Shown here piece after piece: positions 57,892 to 64,000 of a stretch of DNA of 64,000 bases. The translations under genes were made by a program, and so were the position numbers. The notes below the pieces were generated by a model. The model was not told where the DNA came from. It was given only the letters and a program-made list of their open reading frames with translations, and searched no databases. Source of the stretch: Pseudomonadota bacterium (lineage in GTDB: Bacteria > Pseudomonadota > Alphaproteobacteria > Reyranellales > Reyranellaceae); assembly GCA_018242505.1 (NCBI GenBank), contig JAFEBU010000026.1:62001-126000 (forward strand), read 5' to 3'. Numbering within the stretch: the stretch's first letter is position 1; every line of letters starts with the position of its first letter.

Positions 57892-57918
57892 CTTGCGCCG
57901 GCCGCCGTCGCACCCCAT
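57892..57918 (+). promoter_or_regulatory. Heat-shock (RpoH-type) promoter candidate
   Basis: CTTGCGC (57892-57898) and CCCCAT (57913-57918) are separated by 14 bases, matching the sigma-32 layout CTTGAAA-N13/14-CCCCAT. The predicted start point falls inside the CIRCE operator that follows. Confidence 0.6.
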
Positions 57919-57922
57919 CATG

Positions 57923-57949
57923 TTGGCACTCTCCCGCAGGGAGTGCCAA
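57923..57949 (+). promoter_or_regulatory. CIRCE-like HrcA operator
   Basis: TTGGCACTC-N9-GAGTGCCAA, a perfect 9-base inverted repeat with exactly nine bases between. It differs from the CIRCE consensus (TTAGCACTC-N9-GAGTGCTAA) by one symmetrical position per arm. It lies 23 bases before the DUF1178 start and overlaps the predicted transcription start. Confidence 0.75.
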
Positions 57950-57972
57950 CAGCCGGGAAATACCTGTCTTTC

Positions 57973-58446
57973 ATGATTTTGTACCGACTGCGCTGCTCCA
58001 AAGGCCACGAATTCGAGAGCTGGTTCAAGGACAGCAAGACCTACGAGCGTCAAGAAAAGAAGTCCCTGATCGGATGCGCGGTTTGTGGCGACAGCCACGT
58101 CGCGCGCGCGATCATGTCGCCGCGCATCGGCAAGGTGGGCGACAAGGTCGAGCCGGAAGCGCCGCCGCCGGCAGCGCCGGCGCCGTCCCCCGAGCAGCAG
58201 AAGGTGGCGGCACTCGCCCGCCACATGCCCAAGGAACTGCGTGAGGCGCTCCTGAAAGCGCGGGCCGAGGTCGAGAAGAATTGCGAGCATGTCGGTGACA
58301 AGTTCGCCGAGGAGGCACGCAAGATTCACTACGGCGAGAGCGACAAGCGCGGCATCTACGGCGAGACGACCGACGAGGAAGCCGTGGCCCTCGCCGAGGA
58401 AGGCATCGAATTCGGCCGCCTGCCATGGATTCCGCGGGGGAACTGA
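57973..58446 (+). CDS. DUF1178 family protein, predicted heat-shock regulated
   Basis: A 157-residue protein. The N-terminus MILYRLRCSKGHEFESWF and a CAVCG motif about 30 residues on form a zinc-ribbon-like pair. A proline-rich linker (about 57-75) leads to a conserved helical C-terminus ending EFGRLPWIPR. The function of DUF1178 is unknown. I take the ATG at 57973; an in-frame GTG at 57943 lies inside the CIRCE operator and is unlikely. The promoter-operator pair upstream suggests induction by heat or protein-folding stress. Confidence 0.88.
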   Translation: MILYRLRCSKGHEFESWFKDSKTYERQEKKSLIGCAVCGDSHVARAIMSPRIGKVGDKVEPEAPPPAAPAPSPEQQKVAALARHMPKELREALLKARAEVEKNCEHVGDKFAEEARKIHYGESDKRGIYGETTDEEAVALAEEGIEFGRLPWIPRGN

Positions 58447-58452
58447 GCGCCG

Positions 58453-59301
58453 TTACGTGGGCTTTGCCGGGGCGGGCCCCTTCAGGTTGAGCAGGTTGGC
58501 CGCCAGGATCAGCGCCGCCCCGAGCACGGTGAGGAGATCGATCCGCTCGGCATAAATCAACCAGCCCACGAGCGCCGCCAGCGGCACGCGCAGGAAGTCC
58601 ATCGGCACGACGGTCGTCGCATCGGCATAGCGCAGAGCGCAGGTCATGCAGTAGTGCGAGTAGGTGCCGACGAAGCCGATCACCAGGATCCAGGCCCAGC
58701 CGTGCGCGGAAGGCCATCGCCAGACGAGCAGCCCCGGCACCAGCCCCAGCACGGACTGGATCACCATCATCCAGAAAAGGATGGTAGCCGTGCTTTCGGT
58801 GCGGGTGAGCGCCTTCACCATGATGACCGACATCGCGAAACCGACAGCCGCGGCAAGCGCGATGAGCTGACCGACGTTCGCACCGCCGGAAAAGGGCCGA
58901 ACGATGATCGCGACACCCACGATCCCGGTCGCGACTGCTATGTTCTTCCAGAGGCCCATGCGCTCCCCGAGGAAGCTTACGGCCAGGATCGCCGTCCAGA
59001 TCGGCATGGTGAATTCGATCGAGATCACCTGCGCGAGGGGAATCATCGTCAAGGCCATGAACCAGCCGAACTGCGCGCCGTAATGGACGATATTGCGCGC
59101 GATATGGAGCCAGGGCTGCGAGGTCCGCAGGGCGCCGAAACCGCCGCTCAGTCGGACGAGCGGGTAGAGCATCGCGAGGCCGAGGAGAGAGCGCATCACC
59201 ACGACCTGGAAGACATGAAGTTCGCGCGTTGCCTCGCGACCGGCCACGGCCATCACCATCATGCAACTGAGCCAGCCGGCCATCCAGGCCGCGGCTTTCA
59301 T
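58453..59301 (-). CDS. EamA/DMT-family transporter
   Basis: A membrane protein of about 282 residues with ten predicted helices in two EamA repeats (FQVVVMRSLLGLAMLYPLV in the first, MDFLRVPLAALVGWLIYAE in the second). Drug/metabolite transporters of this type export amino acids or other metabolites. I use the ATG at 59301 because an earlier ATG (59379) would overlap the ubiG end by 41 bases. It is convergent with the DUF1178 gene and downstream of ubiG on the same strand. Confidence 0.85.
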   Translation of the reverse strand: MKAAAWMAGWLSCMMVMAVAGREATRELHVFQVVVMRSLLGLAMLYPLVRLSGGFGALRTSQPWLHIARNIVHYGAQFGWFMALTMIPLAQVISIEFTMPIWTAILAVSFLGERMGLWKNIAVATGIVGVAIIVRPFSGGANVGQLIALAAAVGFAMSVIMVKALTRTESTATILFWMMVIQSVLGLVPGLLVWRWPSAHGWAWILVIGFVGTYSHYCMTCALRYADATTVVPMDFLRVPLAALVGWLIYAERIDLLTVLGAALILAANLLNLKGPAPAKPT

Positions 59302-59338
59302 CACCGGAGAGGACAGCAGGCCCGTGCTTCGGCCGACC

Positions 59339-60121
59339 TCAGCCCGCTGCGCTCCGCCCGTCACCGGCCTTGCTCCCATACAGCATGTAGTTGACGTCGA
59401 GATCGCTCCTGCTCAGCGACCAGGCGCGGCTGAGCGGACTGTAGACCACGCCGACGATCTCCTGCGTGGCGATGTTGCCGTTGCGAAGACAGCGCACGAC
59501 TTCGGATGGCTTCAGGAATTTACGCCAGTCGTGCGTTCCGCGGGGCAGCCAGCGCAGCAGATATTCGCCGCCCGCGATGGCAAGCGCCCAGGCCTTGGCG
59601 GTGCGGTTGAGGGTCGAGAGGAAGAGCAAGCCGCCGGGCCGGACGAGCTGGCTGCAGGCCGCGAGGAAAAGATCGACGTCGGCCACGTGCTCGACGATCT
59701 CGAGCGCCAGTACGATATCGAACCGCGCTCCCGACTGCGCCAGGGCCTCGGCCGTGGCGACGCGGTAATCGATCGCGAGTTCCTGCTGGCGGGCATGGAG
59801 GCTGGCGGTGGCGATATTGCGCTCTGCGGCGTCGATGCCGATGACCTGGGCGCCGAGCCGCGTCATCGGCTCGCAGATCAGGCCCCCGCCGCAGCCGATG
59901 TCGAGCAGCGACAATCCCCGCAGCGGCGAGCCGTTCAGGGGATCGCGCTGCCAGTGCGCGGCAGCGCGGTCACGGATATAGCCCAGGCGCACCGGATTCA
60001 GCCGGTGGAGCGGCGCGAACTTGCCGACCGGGTCCCACCATTCGTCGGCGATGCGCGAAAAGCGCTCGACCTCGGCGGAATCGACCGTCGAGGCGTGGGG
60101 GGAATGCGCTGAATCGGTCAT
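59339..60121 (-). CDS. ubiG: Ubiquinone biosynthesis O-methyltransferase UbiG
   Basis: A 260-residue UbiG, which does both O-methylation steps in ubiquinone synthesis. Motif I is LLDIGCGGGLICEPM, the family N-terminus AEVERFSRIADEWWDP is at about 16-31, and LALEIVEHVADVDLF follows. It acts in the cytoplasm at the membrane. It is divergent from lysC, whose promoter starts 9 bases from the ubiG start codon. Confidence 0.95.
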   Translation of the reverse strand: MTDSAHSPHASTVDSAEVERFSRIADEWWDPVGKFAPLHRLNPVRLGYIRDRAAAHWQRDPLNGSPLRGLSLLDIGCGGGLICEPMTRLGAQVIGIDAAERNIATASLHARQQELAIDYRVATAEALAQSGARFDIVLALEIVEHVADVDLFLAACSQLVRPGGLLFLSTLNRTAKAWALAIAGGEYLLRWLPRGTHDWRKFLKPSEVVRCLRNGNIATQEIVGVVYSPLSRAWSLSRSDLDVNYMLYGSKAGDGRSAAG

Positions 60122-60129
60122 GGCTGCCC

Positions 60130-60159
60130 TTGACCCAAATGGTCCAGCCGGTGTCTATA
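60130..60159 (+). promoter_or_regulatory. Housekeeping-type promoter of lysC
   Basis: TTGACC (60130-60135) and TCTATA (60154-60159) are 18 bases apart. Transcription would start about 14 bases before the ATG at 60180, which supports that start over upstream in-frame ones. Confidence 0.65.
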
Positions 60160-60179
60160 CCGCGCTTTCGAGCAGGTCC

Positions 60180-61427
60180 ATGGCGCGCATCGTTCTCAAA
60201 TTCGGCGGCACTTCGGTTGGTGACACAGACCGGATCAAGAATGTGGCGCGCAAGGTCAAGGCCGAGGTCGACCGCGGCAACGAGGTCGCCGTCGTGGTCT
60301 CGGCGATGTCCGGCGCCACCAACCAACTCATCAAGTGGGTCAGCGAGATCGCGCCGCTGCACGATCCCCAAGAATATGACGTGGTGGTCGCCACCGGCGA
60401 GCAGGTGACCATCGGCCTCCTGGCGATGGCGCTGCAGCAGATCGGAATCAAGTCGCGGTCATGGGTGTCCTGGCAGATTCCCATCAAGACCGACCGGAGC
60501 CATGCCAAGGCGCGCATCCAGGAGATCGGCACGCACGGGATGGCGCAAGCCATGGTCGGCGGCGAGGTCCCGATCGTGCCGGGTTTCCAGGGGGTTTCGC
60601 CCGAGGGTCGGGTCACGACGCTCGGGCGCGGCGGCTCGGACACCTCGGCGGTGGCGCTGGCGGCGGCGCTCAAGGCCGACCGCTGCGACATCTACACCGA
60701 TGTCGACGGCGTCTACACGACCGACCCGCGCATCGTCGAGAAAGCCCGCAAGATCGATCGGGTCACCTATGAGGAAATGCTCGAGATGGCTTCGCAGGGC
60801 TCGAAGGTGCTGCAGACGCGGTCGGTCGAACTGGCGATGAACCATCATGTGCGCGTGCAAGTGCTGTCGTCGTTCGACGCGGCCCTGGGCAGCGACCTGC
60901 CCGGCACGCTTGTTGTGGACGAGGACGAAATCATGGCCCAGGGTCTCGAGAAATCCGTCGTGAGCGGGATCGCCTTCTCCAAGGACGAAGCGAAGGTCAC
61001 GGTGACACATGTCGCCGATCGGCCCGGTATCGCGGCCGCGATCTTCGGGCCGCTTGCCGACGCCAACATCAACGTCGACATGATCGTGCAGAACGTTTCG
61101 CTCGACGGTAGCTCAACCGACATCACTTTCACGGTACCGCGCACCGATCTCGCCCGTGCGGTCGAACGGCTGGAGCGCGTCAAGGGCGAGCTGAAGTTCT
61201 CGGAGGTGAAATCCGACACCAACGTCGCCAAGATCTCGGTGATCGGCGTCGGCATGCGCAGCCATGCGGGCGTGGCGTTGAAAATGTTCGAGACTCTGGC
61301 CGGCAAGGGCATAAACATCCAGGTGATCTCGACTTCGGAGATCAAAGTGAGCGTGCTGGTGGCCGCCGAGTATACGGAGCTGGCGATCCGGGCCCTGCAT
61401 ACCGCCTACGGGCTCGACGCCGCCTAG
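60180..61427 (+). CDS. lysC: Aspartate kinase
   Basis: A 415-residue aspartokinase, the first step to lysine, threonine and methionine. It starts MARIVLKFGGTSVGD, the kinase motif, with GRGGSDTSAVALAAAL and DGVYTTDPRIV for substrate and nucleotide binding. Two ACT domains at the C-terminus (about 270-415) bind the feedback inhibitors (VTHVADRPGIAAAIF, GVGMRSHAGVALKMF). It is followed by ptsP, as in many alphaproteobacteria. Confidence 0.97.
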   Translation: MARIVLKFGGTSVGDTDRIKNVARKVKAEVDRGNEVAVVVSAMSGATNQLIKWVSEIAPLHDPQEYDVVVATGEQVTIGLLAMALQQIGIKSRSWVSWQIPIKTDRSHAKARIQEIGTHGMAQAMVGGEVPIVPGFQGVSPEGRVTTLGRGGSDTSAVALAAALKADRCDIYTDVDGVYTTDPRIVEKARKIDRVTYEEMLEMASQGSKVLQTRSVELAMNHHVRVQVLSSFDAALGSDLPGTLVVDEDEIMAQGLEKSVVSGIAFSKDEAKVTVTHVADRPGIAAAIFGPLADANINVDMIVQNVSLDGSSTDITFTVPRTDLARAVERLERVKGELKFSEVKSDTNVAKISVIGVGMRSHAGVALKMFETLAGKGINIQVISTSEIKVSVLVAAEYTELAIRALHTAYGLDAA

Positions 61428-61471
61428 CCCCTCAGCGCCCAAATCGCGGGTAGGCATTTCGGCGCGGCTCT

Positions 61472-61480
61472 TGCTATAAG
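61472..61480 (+). promoter_or_regulatory. Extended -10 promoter candidate for ptsP
   Basis: TG-C-TATAAG (61472-61480) matches an extended -10 element. No good -35 is seen. The predicted start point falls at about 61487, on the ATG of a short leader frame. Confidence 0.4.
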
Positions 61481-61486
61481 CGCCTC

Positions 61487-61618
61487 ATGCACGGCGCACG
61501 CATTCGCATGACCTGCCAAAACGCCCGGCCGCCCCGACTGGCACCGGCGTGGCGCGTCTGCGCCTGCATTGTCGACCGTAGCTTTGTCGTCATCCGACTC
61601 AAGCATCTAGCGGTCTGA
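61487..61618 (+). CDS. Possible 43-residue leader peptide before ptsP
   Basis: The frame begins MHGARIRMTCQNARPPRLAP and ends TGA two bases before the ptsP ATG. It is rich in arginine, cysteine and valine, with no known family. The tight spacing suggests possible translational coupling. It may also be a chance frame; it would be read from a leaderless transcript. Confidence 0.25.
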   Translation: MHGARIRMTCQNARPPRLAPAWRVCACIVDRSFVVIRLKHLAV

Positions 61619-61620
61619 CC

Positions 61621-63885
61621 ATGGAGAGAGGGACTCCCCTGGCCGGACCGCGAATGCTCCTCAAGCGGCTCCGGGACACGATGGCGCGTGGCGTTTCCCC
61701 CGAGGAAACGCTGAGCGAGGTCGTACGCCTGGTCGCCAACGAGATGGTGGCCGAGGTCTGCTCGATCTACATCCTGCGGGCAGGCGAAGTGCTGGAGCTG
61801 TTTGCAACCCAGGGCCTCAACCCGACGGCCGTGCACCGCACCCGGTTGCGGGTGGGCGAAGGTCTGGTGGGCGACATCGCCGCACACGGCCGCCCGCTCG
61901 CGCTCGATGACGCGCAAAGCCATCCGCAGTTCGCTTACCGGCCGGAAACCGGCGAAGAGGTTTATCACTCGCTGGCTGGCGTGCCGATCTTGCGGGCGGG
62001 CCGTGCGCTCGGCGTCCTGGTCGTGCAGAACCGCACGCGCCGCCAGTACGACGAGGAAGAGATCGAGACGCTGCAGACCATCGCCATGGTCCTCGCAGAG
62101 ATGGTCGCGGCCGGCAACCTGGTCAGTCCCAACGAGGTCCAGCAGGTCGACGGGCTCGGCCTGTTGCCGTTGCGCATCGACGGCGTGCAGCTGACCTCGG
62201 GCGTCGCCATCGGACATGCCGTGCTGCACGAACCGCGCATCGTCATCCAGCGCGTCGTCGCGGAAGACGTCGGCGCCGAGCAGAAGCGCTTCGAGGAAGC
62301 GCTCGGCTCTGTGCGCGACGACGTCGACCGCATGCTCGAGGCGCACGACATGCAGTCGGGCGAGCATCGCGAAGTGCTCGAGACCTTCCGCATGTTCATC
62401 GACGATCGCGGCTGGCGCGAGCGCGTACGCGAAGCGATCGGCTCGGGCCTCACCGCGGAAGCGAGCGTGCAGCGTGCCTTCGATGATGTGCGCGCACGCC
62501 TTGGCCAGTCGACCGATCCCTATATCCGCGAACGGCTGAGCGATCTGCAGGACCTGACCAATCGTCTCTTGCTGCGCCTCACCGGCCGGGCGGCCGCCGA
62601 TGCCGATGCCCAGCCCGAAGACGTGATCGTGATCGCACGCGACATGGGGCCTGCCGAGTTGCTCGACTACGATCGCGCGCGCCTGCGCGGCGTGGTGCTG
62701 GAGGAAGGCTCGGCGATGAGCCATGTCGCGATCGTGGCGCGCGCGCTCGACATTCCCGTGGTGGGACGCGCGCCTGACGTGCTGTCGCGCGTCGAGCCGG
62801 GCGACGCCATTGTCGTCGACGGCGACAGCGCACAGGTGCTGGTGCGGCCGGCCGAGGACGTCCTGCAATCGATCTATGCCGCGATAGAGGCGCGCACCGA
62901 GCGGCGACGCAAGTATGCGGCCCTGCGCGACCTGCCGTCTGCGACCCGCGATCAGGCCCGCATCGGGTTGCACATGAACGCCGGCTTGCTGATCGACATG
63001 CAGCATCTCGAGGAGACCGGCGCCGATGGTGTCGGTCTTTATCGTACCGAGATTCCCTTCATGGTGCGTTCGGAGTTTCCCGATGTCGAGGCACAGGCCT
63101 GGCTCTACGGCCGCGTGCTCGATATCGCGGACGGCCGGCCGGTGACCTTCCGCACGCTCGATGTCGGTGGCGACAAGGTGCTGCCCTATGTCGACTCCTT
63201 CGGCGATGACAATCCTGCAATGGGATGGCGAGCCATCCGCATTGGACTCGATCGTCCGGCGATGTTGCGCCGCCAGTTGCGCGCACTGATCCAGGCGGCG
63301 AGCGGAAGACCCTTGTCGGTGATGTTCCCGATGATCGCCGACGTGTCGGAGCTGCTGGCTGCACGGCGTCTGCTCGACCTCGAACTCGAGCGCGCTCACC
63401 GGCGTGGCCTGCCAGAGCCCAAGCGCTTGCGTGTTGGCATCATGTTCGAGGTGCCGGCGCTGGCCTGGCAGCTCGACGGCCTGCTGCCTCACATCGACTT
63501 CGTTTCCGTCGGTACGAACGACCTGATGCAGTTCCTGTTCGCCGCCGACCGCGGCAACACCCGGGTGGCCGGACGCTACGATACCTTGTCGCCGGCGCTG
63601 CTTCGGCTGCTACATTTTGTTGTGGAGAAGACCCGGCCGGCCGGGGTCGATCTTGCCGTTTGCGGCGAGATGGCAGGCCGTCCAGTCGAGGCGCTGGCGT
63701 TGCTGGCGATCGGCGTTCGGACCCTGTCCATGTCGCCGGCGTCGATCGGTCCCGTTAAGGCTATGATTCGTTCTCTCGATCTTGCCGAGGTGAGCGCATT
63801 TGTATCTTCAGCACTCACGCAACCTGATCGTCCCCTGCGCGAAACGTTGCGTTTGTTTGCGGCCGACCATGCCATTGAAATTTGA
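61621..63885 (+). CDS. ptsP: Nitrogen-type PTS enzyme I (PtsP)
   Basis: A 754-residue EI-Ntr. An N-terminal GAF domain (about 20-165) senses small molecules such as glutamine. The enzyme I part follows, with the phospho-histidine in EEGSAMSHVAIVARA (His near 368) and the PEP-binding barrel (VGLYRTEIPFM, SVGTNDLMQFLFAADR, AVCGEMAG). It takes phosphate from PEP and passes it to NPr (PtsO), linking carbon and nitrogen status. No sugar permease is present nearby, as expected. A second ATG (MLLKRLRDTMARG) lies 11 codons on. Confidence 0.95.
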   Translation: MERGTPLAGPRMLLKRLRDTMARGVSPEETLSEVVRLVANEMVAEVCSIYILRAGEVLELFATQGLNPTAVHRTRLRVGEGLVGDIAAHGRPLALDDAQSHPQFAYRPETGEEVYHSLAGVPILRAGRALGVLVVQNRTRRQYDEEEIETLQTIAMVLAEMVAAGNLVSPNEVQQVDGLGLLPLRIDGVQLTSGVAIGHAVLHEPRIVIQRVVAEDVGAEQKRFEEALGSVRDDVDRMLEAHDMQSGEHREVLETFRMFIDDRGWRERVREAIGSGLTAEASVQRAFDDVRARLGQSTDPYIRERLSDLQDLTNRLLLRLTGRAAADADAQPEDVIVIARDMGPAELLDYDRARLRGVVLEEGSAMSHVAIVARALDIPVVGRAPDVLSRVEPGDAIVVDGDSAQVLVRPAEDVLQSIYAAIEARTERRRKYAALRDLPSATRDQARIGLHMNAGLLIDMQHLEETGADGVGLYRTEIPFMVRSEFPDVEAQAWLYGRVLDIADGRPVTFRTLDVGGDKVLPYVDSFGDDNPAMGWRAIRIGLDRPAMLRRQLRALIQAASGRPLSVMFPMIADVSELLAARRLLDLELERAHRRGLPEPKRLRVGIMFEVPALAWQLDGLLPHIDFVSVGTNDLMQFLFAADRGNTRVAGRYDTLSPALLRLLHFVVEKTRPAGVDLAVCGEMAGRPVEALALLAIGVRTLSMSPASIGPVKAMIRSLDLAEVSAFVSSALTQPDRPLRETLRLFAADHAIEI

Positions 63886-63905
63886 GGTGTCCGGGCGAAT
63901 CGCTT

Positions 63906-63934
63906 TTGCCCTCGCAAAGAGCCTCTGGTAAAAG
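63906..63934 (+). promoter_or_regulatory. Possible promoter before the right-edge gene
   Basis: TTGCCC (63906-63911) and TAAAAG (63929-63934) are 17 bases apart and lie just after ptsP. The -10 is a poor match, so this is tentative. Confidence 0.3.
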
Positions 63935-63965
63935 TCGCGCGAAGGCAGGGCGGCGGGGACGATTC

Positions 63966-64000
63966 ATGCCGGATCAAGTTGAGTGGCGAGCATCCGAGCA
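63966..64000 (+). CDS. Start of a gene cut by the right edge
   Basis: An ATG at 63966, preceded by GGCGGGGA, opens a frame reading MPDQVEWRASE to the window end. Eleven codons are too few for family assignment. The ribosome-binding sequence and position after ptsP make a real gene likely. Confidence 0.5.
   Translation, partial: MPDQVEWRASE

Noticed and set aside
61474..63492. A 672-codon minus-strand frame opposite ptsP
   Set aside because: Antisense shadow of a full-length PtsP with intact active sites.
1..64000. CRISPR arrays, rRNA, tRNA and complete insertion sequences
   Set aside because: No regularly spaced direct repeats, no cloverleaf-like intergenic segments and no transposase genes were seen by reading; short gaps leave little room for them. 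A tRNA or CRISPR search program would be decisive.

Overview
The window is high-GC chromosomal DNA of an alphaproteobacterium. The gene set and order best fit a Reyranella-like or Rhodospirillales-type organism. Supporting signs are the aerobic (class II) cobaltochelatase pair cobS-cobT, the secA / parvulin / argJ / mutT order, the comF / grxC / nitrilase / DUF1178 / ubiG / lysC / ptsP block, the xerD-accA pair, solo tripartite-tricarboxylate (Bug) binding proteins, and frequent GTG starts. This assignment is inferred from gene content; no rRNA or tRNA gene was seen. Coding density is very high and almost all intergenic gaps are under 300 bases.

Layout. 0-4.4 kb: an edge fragment, a small YXWV-repeat secreted protein, an altronate/galactarate-type dehydratase, a cold-shock protein and an amidase. 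4.4-12.3 kb: a tightly packed signalling/transport cluster. It holds a Cache-domain adenylate cyclase, a methyltransferase, a binding-protein/permease fusion, a second permease, an SDR protein and a second cyclase with an SRPBCC-like front end. No transporter ATPase is present. 12.3-16.5 kb (minus strand): an esterase, two tandem Bug binding proteins and a two-gene chromate transporter. 16.7-25.6 kb: methylmalonyl-CoA mutase and its GTPase chaperone MeaB, separated by a DUF3108 protein, an Atm1-like ABC exporter and two duplicated MFS transporters, followed by a YcgN protein and rpmB. 26-30.6 kb (minus): a phytase-like esterase lipoprotein, cobT, cobS and a J-domain protein. 30.6-40.8 kb: BolA, DUF2889, a CorC-type protein, aroB, aroK, then a small membrane protein, an alpha-helical exported protein, xerD, accA, an LLM flavin oxidoreductase and an S8 peptidase. 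40.8-48.1 kb: two 2OG-Fe(II) oxygenases, a GNAT protein, a MaoC-like dehydratase, an epoxide hydrolase, a protein phosphatase and a TonB-dependent receptor. 48.2-64 kb: housekeeping genes from secA to ptsP.

The most notable observations are regulatory or structural. A Zur-like operator lies in front of the TonB receptor, suggesting a zinc-responsive receptor. A heat-shock (RpoH-like) promoter joined to a CIRCE operator lies in front of the DUF1178 gene. A 148-base miniature inverted-repeat element with a 4-base target duplication sits between mutT and its convergent neighbour in a way that kept both stop codons. A run of four hairpins precedes the LLM oxidoreductase gene, the last one covering its ribosome-binding site. 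The ATPase-less, cyclase-linked transporter cluster at 4.4-12.3 kb is the best candidate for an undescribed system.
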